Shown: positions 24,982-36,900 of the stretch, piece by piece
Layout: each line of letters starts with the position of its first letter
Numbering within the stretch: the first letter of the stretch is position 1
Assembly (NCBI RefSeq): GCF_000269985.1
Contig: NC_016109.1
Coordinates: forward strand, 7,963,001-8,027,000
Direction: 5' to 3'
DNA: 64,000 bases
DNA from: Kitasatospora setae KM-6054
GTDB taxonomy: Bacteria; Actinomycetota; Actinomycetes; Streptomycetales; Streptomycetaceae
Program-made: the position numbers and the translations under genes
Notes under the pieces: generated by a model
Database searches by the model: none
Told to the model about the DNA's origin: nothing
Seen by the model: the letters and a program-made list of their open reading frames with translations, nothing else

Positions 24982-27900
24982 GTGGACCGACGGTCCGTAC
25001 GCTGTGCCTTACACCTGACCAGGGACAACCCGATCGTCGACGACCACCGGGTGCACGGGGTGCGCACCCTGCCCGGAGTGACGTTCCTCGACATCGTCCA
25101 ACGGCTGCTCGCGGCGCACGACTTCCCGCTGGAGCGGACCGGCCTGAGCGACGTGCTGTTCGTCGAGCCCGTGGTGACCACCGAGGACTTCGACCGGGAG
25201 CTGACCGTCGTGGCCGAACCCGACGGCGACGTCCACCGGGTCACCGCGACCAGCCGCCGCACCCACCACGGCCGCCCGGTCGACGACACGGTGACCACCC
25301 ACCTGCACGCGACCCTGCGCACCGACCTGCCGCCGCTCACCGGCACGCCCGCCCCGGCCCCGACCGGCGCCGCCCGCGACGTCGCCGAGGTGTACGCGAC
25401 CGGGCGCTCGGCGGGCATCGAGCACCGGGCGTTCATGCGGGTCACCGGCACCCTGCGGGTCGCGGCCGACCGGGTCAGGTCCGAGATCGCGCTCGGCGAG
25501 GAGGCCCGTGCCACGGCCGGGGACTTCCTGCTCCACCCCGCCCTGCTCGACGGCTCCACCATGCAGGCGTACGCGCTGGCCTTCGCGGGGGAGGACGCCG
25601 ACGGGCGCCCGCTGATCCCGCTGCACATCGGCGGGTTCCGGGCGGTCCGCCCGCTCGGCGAGACCTGCACGGTGGACCTGCGGTTCACCCGGGTGGCGGC
25701 CGGCGCCGACGTGGTGAAGGCCGACATCGACCTGTACGACGGCTCGGGGGCGCCCGCCGCCCGGTTCACCGGCCTCACCTTCAAGCGGATCCGCTCCACG
25801 GCGTCGATCACCCGGCTCACCGCGGCGGCCGAGCGGTCGGCCCCCGTCGCGCCGGAAGCCCCGGCGACGGCCGGGTCCGGGGCCGGGGCCGGGGCCGGGT
25901 CCGAGGCCGGGGCCGGGTCCGGGGCCGGGCTGGGCGACCTCCGGGCGGAGGTCGTCGAGCTGGTCCGCCAGGCCGTCGGGGACCCCTCCCTGGCGGTCGA
26001 CGGCGATCTCGGCTTCTACGACCTCGGGCTGGACTCGTCCCACCTGCTCTCGCTGGTCCGCGCCTTCGAGGCGCGGTGGGACATCGCGCTGTACCCGACC
26101 CTGCTGTTCGAGTACCCCACGGTCGACGCGGTCGCCGCCCACCTGTTCGGCCTGCTGCCCGCCGACCGGCGCGCCCCGGCCGCCCCCGCGGCGGACGGTC
26201 CGGAGCCCGCCGCCCCCGCCCGCACGCACTGCCTGACCGGCGTCTGGCAGCCGGCGCCCCGCCGGGCCGCGCCGGAACCGGGACCGCTGCTGGTGATCGG
26301 CGACCTCCGGGCGCACCCCGGGCAGGTCACCGTCCGGCGCGGCGCGGCCTTCCGCCGGCTCGGGCCCGACGCGTACGAGCTCCGCGCCGACGAGGCCGGC
26401 GACCTCCGGCGGCTGCTGGCCGAGCTCGGCACCCCGCCGGAGCGGGTGCTGCACCTGGCCGCGCCCGCCGACGACCTCCCGGAGGCCGTCGAGGCGGCCT
26501 GCCGCGAACTGCTCGCCCTGGTGCAGGCGCTCGCGCCGCGCCCGGTGTCCGTGGTGCACGCCGGGCCGGGGCCGGTCGCGGCCGCGGTGGCGGGGCTGGC
26601 CCGCACCGTCCGCCTGGAGCGGCCCGGGCTCGCCGTGACCGCCGTCGAGTGCGACGGCGACGCCGACCCGCGGGCGCTGCTCGCGGAGACCGGCGACGGG
26701 GCCGAGACCTGGGTGCGGCACTCCCGGGGGCGCCGCGAGGTGCGCCGCTACCTCGACGCGCGGTTCGACGGCGGGCAGCGGATCCGCCCCGGCGGCGTCT
26801 ACCTGGTCACCGGCGGCGCGGGCGGCATCGGCCGGGAACTCGCCGCGCTGCTGGCCGAGCGGGGAGCCACGGCCGTGCTGGCCGGGCGGACGCCTCCGGC
26901 GGCGCCGGTCGCCGGCCGGTTCGTCCGCGCCGACGTGACGGTGCCCGCCGACGTGACGGCCCTGGTCGCCGACGTCATCGACCGGCACGGCCGGCTGGAC
27001 GGCGTCGTGCACGCGGCGGGGGTCCTGCGGGACGCCATGCTGCCCGGGAAGTCCGCCGCGGACCTCGCCGCGGTGCTGGCGCCCAAGGTGCGCGGCACGG
27101 TGCTGCTCCACCGGGCGACCCGCCACCTCGGCCTCGACTTCTTCGCGCTGTTCTCCTCGGTGACGGGCGTCGCCGGGAACGTCGGGCAGGCGGACTACGC
27201 CGCGGCCGGCGCCTTCCAGGACGCCTACGCCCGCGAGCACGGCCTGCTCTCCTTCGACTGGCCGCTGTGGGCCGAGGGAGGGATGCGCACCGACGACGCG
27301 GCGCGTGCGCTGTTCCGCCGGCAGGGGCAGGTCCCGCTGCCGACCGCGGAGGGCCTGGCCGTGTTCGAGCGGGCGCTGTCGCTCACCGGCGCGGAGGTCG
27401 TGGTGCTGCACGGCGACCCCGGGCGCGCCCGCGAGGCGCTGGCCCTGTCCCTCGCCGACCCCGCCGCCGGCACCCCAGCGGGCACCCCCGTCGACGCGCC
27501 CGCCGACACCGCCGCGGTGACCGGGCCGGCCCCGGTCGAGGAGGCCGCTCCCGACCGGACCGGGGACATCGCGGTGATCGGCGTCGCCGGCCGCTACCCC
27601 AAGGCCGAGGACCTCGACCAGTTCTGGACCAACCTGCGGACCGGACGCGACTGCGTCACCGAGATCCCCGCGGACCGCTGGGGGACGGACGGCTTCTACC
27701 AGCCGCAGCGAGCCGCCGGCCGCTCGACCAGCAAGTGGGGCGGCTTCCTCGACGGCATCGACGAGTTCGACCCCGGCTTCTTCCGGATCACGCCGCGCGA
27801 GGCCGAGGGCATGGACCCGCAGGAGCGGCTGTTCCTGCAGACCTCCTGGCACGCCCTGGAGGACGCCGGCCTCACCCGCGCGGACGTCGCCGGGCGCCCG

Positions 27901-30900
27901 GTGGGCGTCTTCGCCGGGGTGATGTTCACCCAGTACCAGATGCTCGGCCTGGGCGCCGAGGAGCGGCTGCCGGTGCTGCCGACGTCCTTCGCCTCGGCCG
28001 TCGCCAACCGGGTCTCCTACTTCCTCGACCTGCGCGGGCCCAGCCTCGCGCTCGACACCATGTGCTCGTCGTCGCTCACCGCGCTGCACCTGGCGTGCGA
28101 GAGCCTGCGCTCCGGGGAGTGCGAGGTGGCGCTCGCCGGCGGCGTGAACGCGATCGTCCACCCCTACAAGTACCTGCACCTGAGCCAGGTCGGCTTCGTC
28201 TCCTCCGACGGACGCTGCCGGGCCTTCGGCGAGGGCGGGGACGGCTACGTGCCCGGCGAGGGCGTCGGCGTCGTCGTGCTCAAGCCGCTGGCCCGGGCGC
28301 TGGAGGACGGCGACCGCGTCCTCGGCGTGATCAAGGGCAGTGCCGTCAACCACGGCGGGCGGGCGGGCGGCTTCTTCGTGCCCAACCCGGCCGCCCAGGC
28401 CGAGGTGGTGCGCCGGGCGCTCGCGCGGGCGGACGTGGACCCGGCGTCGATCGGCTACGTCGAGGCGCACGGCACCGGGACCTCGCTCGGCGACCCGATC
28501 GAGATCTCCGCCCTGGACCAGGTGTTCGGCGGGACGACGACCCGGATCGGGTCGGTGAAGTCGTCGATCGGCCACCTGGAGTCCGCGGCCGGGATCGCCG
28601 GCCTGACCAAGATCCTCCTCCAGCTGCGCCACCGCACCCTCGCCCCCTCCCTGCACGCCGACCCGGTGAACCCCGCCGTCGACTGGGACACCGTCGGGCT
28701 GGACGTGCAGCGCCGGGCCGAGCCGTGGCCGGCCGGGGTCGGCACCCCGCGCCGGGCCGGACTGAGCGCGTTCGGCGCGGGCGGGTCCAACGCCCACGTC
28801 GTCGTCGAGGAGTTCCCGGAGCCGCCCGGACCGGACACCGGGCTGTGCGGGCCGCAGGCCGTCCTGCTCTCCGCCCGCACCGAGGAGGCGCTGCGCGAAC
28901 TGGCGCACCGCTACACCGACCTGCCGGCCGCCGACCGGATCGCCGAGGTGGCGGAACCGGCCGGACTGGCGGGCGCCGACCCGGACACCGCACTCGACGA
29001 GCTCGGCCTGGACGCGGAGGACCTGCGCCGCCTGGCGCTGACCCTCGCCGAACGCTTCCCCGGCCGCCCCCCGCACGTCGACGCGCGCTCGACGCTCGCC
29101 GACCTCGCCGCGGCCGTGCCGGCCGGCCCCGGCGTCCCGCTGGCGGACCTCGCCTACACCACGCAGACCGGGCGGGAGGCCATGGCCGAACGGCTCGCCG
29201 TGGTCGTCTCCGGGCCGGACGAACTGCGCTCCGCCCTCCGGGCCTACCTGGACGGCGCCGCGCCGGCCGGCTGCTACCGCGGCACCGCCGCCGGACCGGT
29301 CGGCGCCACCGCCCCGGACTCCCTCGACCCGCACGAACTGGCCCGGGCCTGGGTGGCCGGCGCCGCCCCCGACTGGCGGGCGCTGCACCGGGACCGCAAG
29401 CCGCGCAAGGTGCGGCTCCCCGGCTACCCCTTCGCGCGGGTCCGCTGCTGGGTCGGCAACGCCCCGGCGGCCCCGGTTCCGTCCGCCCCGGCTCCGGCGG
29501 CGCTCCCGGTCCAGGCACCCGTCGAGGTCGCCGCGGACGTCCCGGCGGACCTCCCGATGGACCTCCCGGTCTGGGAGCCGTGCGCCGCCCCCGCCGGCCG
29601 GCGGGCCCCCGACGGCCCCGTCGTGGTGCTGCACGCCCCCTCCCGGGCGGGCCTGGCGGCCGAGCTGGCGGAGCGCCACCCCGACGCCCTGCTCGTCGGG
29701 CTGGGCGACCCGGTGGCGGTCGTACCGCGCCTGGTCTACGTCCTGACCGGTACGACGGAGGCCGCCCCCGACGAGGTGGAGCGGGTCGCCCGGGCCGAGG
29801 CGTCCGGCGTCCGGGCCCTGGCCCGGTACGCGCGGGAGTGGTCCCGGATCCCGGAACTCGACTGGGTCGTCGTCACCGTCGGTGCCGCCGCCGCCCCCGG
29901 ACGCGGTGTCACCGACCCGTACGCCGCCGGGGTCGTGGGCTTCGCCCGGGTGCTGGAGAACGAGCACCGCGGCTGGTCGGTCGCGACCGTCGACCTCGAC
30001 CCGGCCCACCCGTCCGCGGCCCTGGTGGCACCGGCCCCCCGGGGCACCCGCCTCGCCTGCACCGGCACGGTCCGCCACACCCAGGTGCTGCGCCCCGCGC
30101 CGGCGGGCGGCGGAGCCGTCCCGCTGCGCCGCGGCGGCCGGTACCTGGTCGTCGGCGGCGCGCGGGGGATCGGCCTGGCGCTCGCCCGCCGGCTCGTCGC
30201 CGAGCAGGACGCGCGGGTCGTCCTCGTCGGCCGCGGCGAAGGGCCGGCCGACGGGCTCGGCGAGGGCATCCGCTACGTCCGGGCCGACGCGACCGACGTC
30301 CGCCGGATGACCGCCCTCCTCCGCGAGGAGGGGCCGGTGCACGGCGTCCTGCACGCCGCCCTGGTCCGCCGCGACCGGCTGACCCACCACCTCTCGGACA
30401 CCGACCTGACCGAGAGCCTGGCCGCCAAGTCCGGCGTCGCGGCCGCCCTGGTCGACGCCCTGCGCGGACGGCACCTCGACTTCCTGGTGCTCTTCTCGTC
30501 CGCGCAGTCCTTCCTGGGCGATCCCGGCCTGGCCAACTACGCGGCCGGATCGACCTTCCTGGACGCCTACGCCCACGCCCTCGACGCCCGCCTGCCCTAC
30601 CCGGTGCGCGCCGTCGACTGGGGCTACTGGGGCACCGTCGGAGCGGTGGCCGACGACCCCCACCGCGACCGGCTGACCGCCGCCGGCTTCACCTCCATCG
30701 AGCCCGGGAGCGGCTTCGCCGCGCTCGCCCGGGCCCTCGGACAGCCGAACCCCCAGGTCGTCGTGGTACCCGGCAGCGCAGCCCTGCGCGACCGGATGGG
30801 AGCAGCGAGAACGGAGACGACGCGGATGGTGCCCACCGGCCGCCCACTGACCGCCGGAGACCGACTGCTGGTGGACGACTTCCACGCCCTCGACCGCCGC

Positions 30901-33900
30901 ATGGCGACGATCGCGGGCAGCGCCCTGCTCGCCGTCCTCGACGACCTCGGCGCGTGGCACGGCTCCGACCCGGACGCCGACGAGGTCGCCCGCCGGGTGG
31001 GGGTCGTCCCCCGCTACGACCGGCTGCTGCGCACCCTGCTGGCCATGATCACCGAGGAGGGCCTGGTCGAGCTGCGCGCCGGGCGCCACCGGCCGGTGCC
31101 CGGCGCCCTGGCCGCGGCCAGGGCCGACGGACACCTGCGGCAGCTGGAGGACCTCGCCGCCGCGCACCCCGAGCACGCGGTGTTCGTCAGGCTGCTCGCG
31201 CACTGCCTGGCGCACTACGGCGAACTGCTGCGCGGCGAACTCCTCGCCACCGAGCTGCTGTTCCCCTCCTCCGGCACCTCGCTGATGGAGGGCGTCTACC
31301 GGGGCAACCCGATCAGCGACCTCTACAACGACCTGCTGACGGACCGCCTGATGGCGCACGTCGAGCGGCGGGTGGCCGAGCTGCCGGCCGACGGGACGGT
31401 CCGCGTCCTGGAGGTCGGCTCGGGCACCGGCGGCACCTCGGCCGGCCTGCTCCGCGCCCTGGACCCGTACGGCGACCGGGTCGAGTACTGGTACACCGAC
31501 CTGTCCGTCACCTTCCTCGCGCACGGTCGGCGCGAGTTCGGCGGGCGCCACCCGTTCACCCGGTTCAAGCGCCTCGACCTGGACAGCGACCCGGTCGGCC
31601 AGGGCTTCCCCGCGGGCCGCTTCGACCTGGTGGTCGGCGCGAACGTCCTGCACGCCACCTCCGACCTCGGCCGGGCCGTCCGCCACCTGCGCACCGTGCT
31701 GCGCACCGGGGGCGAACTGCTGCTCAACGAACTGACCACGGTCACCCTCTGCGGGACCGTCACCTACGGCCTGTTCGACGGCTGGTGGACGCACCACGAC
31801 ACCGCGCTGCGCCTGCCCGGCTCGCCACTGCTGGACGTGCCCGGCTGGACGGCGCTGCTCACCGGGGCCGGCTACGGCCCGGTGGCCGCGCTGCCCGGCC
31901 CCGCGGAGACCCGCCGCAACTTCCAGCACGTCGTCGTCGCCACGGCCGCGCCCGGAACCACGCCGGCCGGCGCCGCCCCGGCGGCGGGCGGCACCCTCGC
32001 CGCCCCGGCCGGGGACGATCCCGCCGCCGCGTTCACCGACGAGCTGCTGGCGCTCACCTCGGACGCCTCGGGCATCCCGCGCGACGAGCTGGACCTCGAC
32101 CGGGCGATCGGGGACTACGGCTTCGACTCCGTCAGCTACAGCCTGCTCGCCACCCGGCTGAACGACGGGTTCGACTTCGACGTGACCCCCGCGCTGTTCT
32201 ACGAGACGGCCACCCTGCGCGCCCTGGCCGAGCGCCTGGTCCGCGACCACGGGGACCGGCTGCGCACCCGGTACGCCGCGCCGGCCGTGACCGCCCCGCC
32301 GGCCGTGACCGCCGCGGCCGAACGGCGACCGGAGCCGGCCGCCCGCGCCGCCCGCCCCGCCCGCCCGGATCCGGTCGCCGTCGTCGGACTGTCCGCGCGG
32401 ATGCCCGGCAGCCGGGACCTGGACGACTTCTGGCGCCACCTCGCGGCCGGCGACGACCTCATCGGCGAGGTGCCGGCCGACCGCTGGGACTGGCGCACCC
32501 TCCCGGAGGGCGTGCACGCCCGGCACGGCGGGTTCGTCCACGACGTCGACATGTTCGATCCGCTGTTCTTCGGCATCTCGCCGCACGAGGCCGCCGGGAT
32601 GGACCCGCAACAGCGACTCGTGCTGCAGGGGGTGTGGACGGCGCTGGAGGACGCCGGCCTGGCACCCGGCGCGCTCGCCGGAACCGACGTCGGCCTGTTC
32701 ATCGGCGCCGGGTCGAACGACTACGACGAGATCCGCCGGTCGGCCGGCCACCCGGTCGACGCCCACGCCGCCACCGCCACCACCCACTCCATCCTGGTCA
32801 ACCGCGTCTCCTACCTGCTCGACCTCCACGGGCCGAGCGAACCGGTCAACACCGGCTGCTCCAGCTCCCTGGTCGCGATCCACCGGGCCGCCGAGGCGAT
32901 CCGGTCGGGGGAGTGCGAGATCGCGGTGGCCGGCGGCATCAACCTCGTCCTGACGCCGCACAACCACGAACTGCTCAGCAGCACCGGCATGCTCAGCCCC
33001 ACCGGCCGGTGCCGCTCCTTCGACGCGGAGGCCGACGGCTTCGTCCGCAGCGAGGGCTTCGGCCTGGTCGTGCTGACCGGCGCCGACCGGGCGCGCCGGC
33101 ACACCGTCCGCGCCTGGCTGCGCGGCAGCGCCGTCAACCACGGCGGCCGGGCCCGCTCGCTGACCGCGCCCAACCCGGCCGCCCAGGCGGCGATGATCGT
33201 CCAGGCGTACGAGCGCGCGGACGTCGACCCGACCACGGTCGGCTACCTGGAGACCCACGGCACCGGCACCGAACTCGGCGACCCGGTCGAGATCAACGGC
33301 CTGCGGACGGCCTTCGACGAACTGCGCCGCCGCCGGGGCCTGCCCGAACCGGCCGAGCCGTACTGCGCGGTCGGCGCGGTGAAGGCCAACGTCGGCCACC
33401 TGGAGTCCGCCGCCGGGGTCGCCGGGGTGATCAAGACGCTGCTGGCGATGGAGCACGGCGTGCTGCCGCCGGTGGCCGGCCTCACCGCGCCCAACCCGCA
33501 CCTGCGGTTCGACGGGAGCCCGTTCCACCTGGTGCGGTCGGCGACCGCCTGGCCGCGCCCGGCCGGCCACCCGCGCCGCGCGGGCGTCAGCTCCTTCGGC
33601 TACGGCGGGGTCAACGCCCACGTCGTGCTGGAGGAGGCCCAGCCGGGCCCGGCACCGCTGCGTCCGGCCGGCCCCTGGGTCTTCCCGCTGTCGGCCCGCA
33701 CCCCGCAGGCACTGCGCCGCTACGCCGCCGCCCTGCGCGACGGCCTGGACCGGATCGCCGACCTGGCGGACGCGGCCCACACGCTCCAGCACGGCCGCGA
33801 CGCGATGGCCGAGCGGCTGGCCGTCACCGCCGCCGACCGCCGGACCCTCGCCGCCGCGCTCGCCGCCGCCGCCGAGGGAGCGGACCACCCCGCGCTGGCC

Positions 33901-36900
33901 CGGCCCGGTGGCACGGCCCCGGCCGACCGCTGGGTCACCGGGGAACCGGTGGAGTGGCCGGGCGGCGGCGTCCTGGTGGCGCTGCCCACCTATCCGTTCG
34001 AGCGCCGGCGCTGCTGGGTCGGCGACCACGAGCCGTCCGCCGACGCGCTCGCGCCCGGGACCACCGCCCCCACACCGGCGGAGGCCGTCCCGGCGACCGC
34101 GACCGCGACCGGGCCCGCCGGGCCCGCCCCGGCGTCGGGAGCCGGCGCGGCCGACGACGCCCGGCAGGCCGCCGTGGCGGACGAACTGCTCGCACTCGTC
34201 CAGGAGGTGGCCGGGGTCCTGCCCGGCGAGCTCGCCGCGGACGAGCAGCTCAGCCGCTACGGCTTCGACTCGATCATGTACACCAGGCTCAGCCACCGGG
34301 TGAACACCCGGTGGGACCTCGACGTGACCCCGGCGTCCTTCTACGGGGTCTCCACCGTCGACGACCTGGTGGCCAAGATCCTCCGTGACCACGGCCGGGC
34401 CATCCTCGCGCAGGATCCCGCGGTGGTCGCGGCCGCCGCCGCGACCTCGCCACTGGCGGCGCCGGTGGCCGCGTTCACGGCCGCGCCGGTCGCGGTGCCG
34501 GTTGCCGCCCCGGTCGCGGTGCCGGTCGCCGCCCCGGCTGCCCCGGCTGCCCCGGCCGCGCCGGCCGCGCCGGTCGCGGCCGGCCTCGACGGTGTCGCGA
34601 TCGTCGGCATGGCCGGGGTGCTGCCGGACTCCGACGACCTGGACGAGTTCTGGGAGCACCTGGCGGCGGGCGACGACCTCGTCCGCGAGATCCCGCCGGA
34701 CCGCTGGGACTGGCGCAGCATCGACGGCGAGCCCGAGCCGGGCGAGTTCCGCACCAACGTCCGGTGGGGCGGGTTCATGCGCCGGGTCGACCTGTTCGAC
34801 GCGCGGTTCTTCGGCATATCGCCGACCGAGGCCGTCGCGATGGACCCGCAGCACCGGCTCGTCCTGGAGGCCACCTGGAGCGCGATCGAGAACGCGGGCA
34901 TCCGGCCGTCCGCGTTGTCCGGCACGGACACCGGTGTCTTCATCGGAAGCAGCACCTACGACTACTTCGAGTTGCAGCACGCCCTCGGCGTCCCGCTCGA
35001 CGGCTACAACTCGGCCGGCCGGGCCCACGCGATCCTCTCCAACCGGGTGTCCTACCTGCTGAACCTCCGCGGCCCCAGCGAGCCCGTCGACACCGCCTGC
35101 TCGTCCTCGCTGCTCGCCGTCCACAAGGCGGCCGAGGCGATCCGGCAGGGCGAGTGCGAGGTCGCGCTGGCCGGCGGTGTGAACGTCATCGCCTCGCCGA
35201 CCCTGTTCGTCGACATGAGCCTGGGCGAGATGCTGAGCCCGGACGGCCGCTGCCGCACCTTCGACGCGCGGGCCAACGGCATCGCCCGGGCCGAGGGCGT
35301 CGGCATGGTGGTGCTCAAGCGCCTCGACGCGGCGGTGCGCGACGGCGACGTCATCCACGGCGTCCTGCGCGGCAGCGCGGTCAACCACGGCGGCCGCACC
35401 AACTCGCTCACCGCGCCCAACCCGGACGCGCAGGCCGCCTGCGTGGTCGCGGCCCACCGCCGCGCCGGAGTGGACCCCCGGACGGTCACCTACGTCGAGA
35501 CGCACGGCACCGGCACCGAACTCGGCGACCCGATCGAGGTCGAGGGCCTGAAGACGGCCTTCACCCGGCTGTACGCCGACCACGGTGCCCAGTGGACCGT
35601 GCCGCACGTCGCGCTCGGGTCGGCGAAGCCCAGCACCGGCCACCTGGAGGCGGCCGCGGGCGTCACCGGCCTGATCAAGGCGCTGCTCTCGATGCGCCAC
35701 CGGGAGATCCCGGGCAACGTGCACCTCGAGACCCTCAACCCGCACCTGCGGCTGGAGAACAGCCCGCTGCGGGTGGTGCGCGAGCGCGAGCCCTGGCTGC
35801 CGGTGCGCACCGCCGACGGGGCCGAAGCCCCGCTGCGCGCCGGGGTGAGCGCCTTCGGGCTGGGCGGGGTCAACGTCCACGCGGTGGTCGAGGAGTACCG
35901 CGAGGAACCGGTCGCCGGGCCCGCCGGCGACCAGCTGTTCGTCCTGTCGGCCCGGGACGGGCAGCGGCTGCGCGACTACGCCGGGAACCTCGCCCGCTGG
36001 GCCGCCCGCCACCAGGACGTGGACCCGGCGGCGCTCGCCCACACCCTGCAGACCGGGCGGGAGGAGTACGCCGAGCGCCTCGCCGTCGTCGCCGACTCGC
36101 CGTCCTCGCTCGCGGCGCTCCTGGAGACCTGGCTGGCCGACGGCACCGAGCAGCGGGTGTTCACCGGAAGCGGCCGGGACGCCACCACCTCGCTCCTGCT
36201 GGAGGGGGCGGAGGGGCTCCACTACCTGCGGGCCGTCCTGGACGCCGGCCGGTTGGACAAGGTGGCCCGGCTCTGGGTCGGCGGCGCCCCGATCGACTGG
36301 ACGCAGCTGTGGCGCGGGGCGGCGCCCCGGCGGGTGCCCGCGCCGACCTACCCGTTCGCCCGGGAGAGCTACTGGCTCACTCCCGGCGACCGGTTCGACC
36401 GGGTGCAGGCCACCGAATCGGGGCTGATCCCGGCCGAGGGCGTCACCGGCTCCGAGCCCGCGCCGGTCGAGCCCGCGCCGGTCGAGCCTGCACCGGTCGA
36501 GTCCGCGCCGGTCGAGCCCGTCGCGGTTCCGGAGACGGCGGCCGCGCCCGCAGCCGCGCCTGTTCCGGTACCTGTGCCGGTAGCCGTTCCGGAGCCGGTG
36601 GCGTCCGTGCCCGCCGTGCCCGCTGCGGTCCCGCCCGCTGGGCCCGCTGCGGTCCCGCCGGTCGGGGCGGCAGCGGCTGACGGGGACCCGGAGGCCGCCG
36701 TGCGCGAGCACGTGCGCGCCCTGCTGGCCGCCCACCTGGGGATGCGGGTCGAGCGGCTCACCGCGGACCTGGCGCTGTCCGAGGCGGGGGTGGATTCGCT
36801 GGGCCTGCGCCGGCTGAGCCGGCGCCTGAGCGCCGACTACGGCGTGAACGTCCCGACCCGGGTCTTCTCCGTGCGGCAGACCGTCAGGTCGGCGGCGCAG

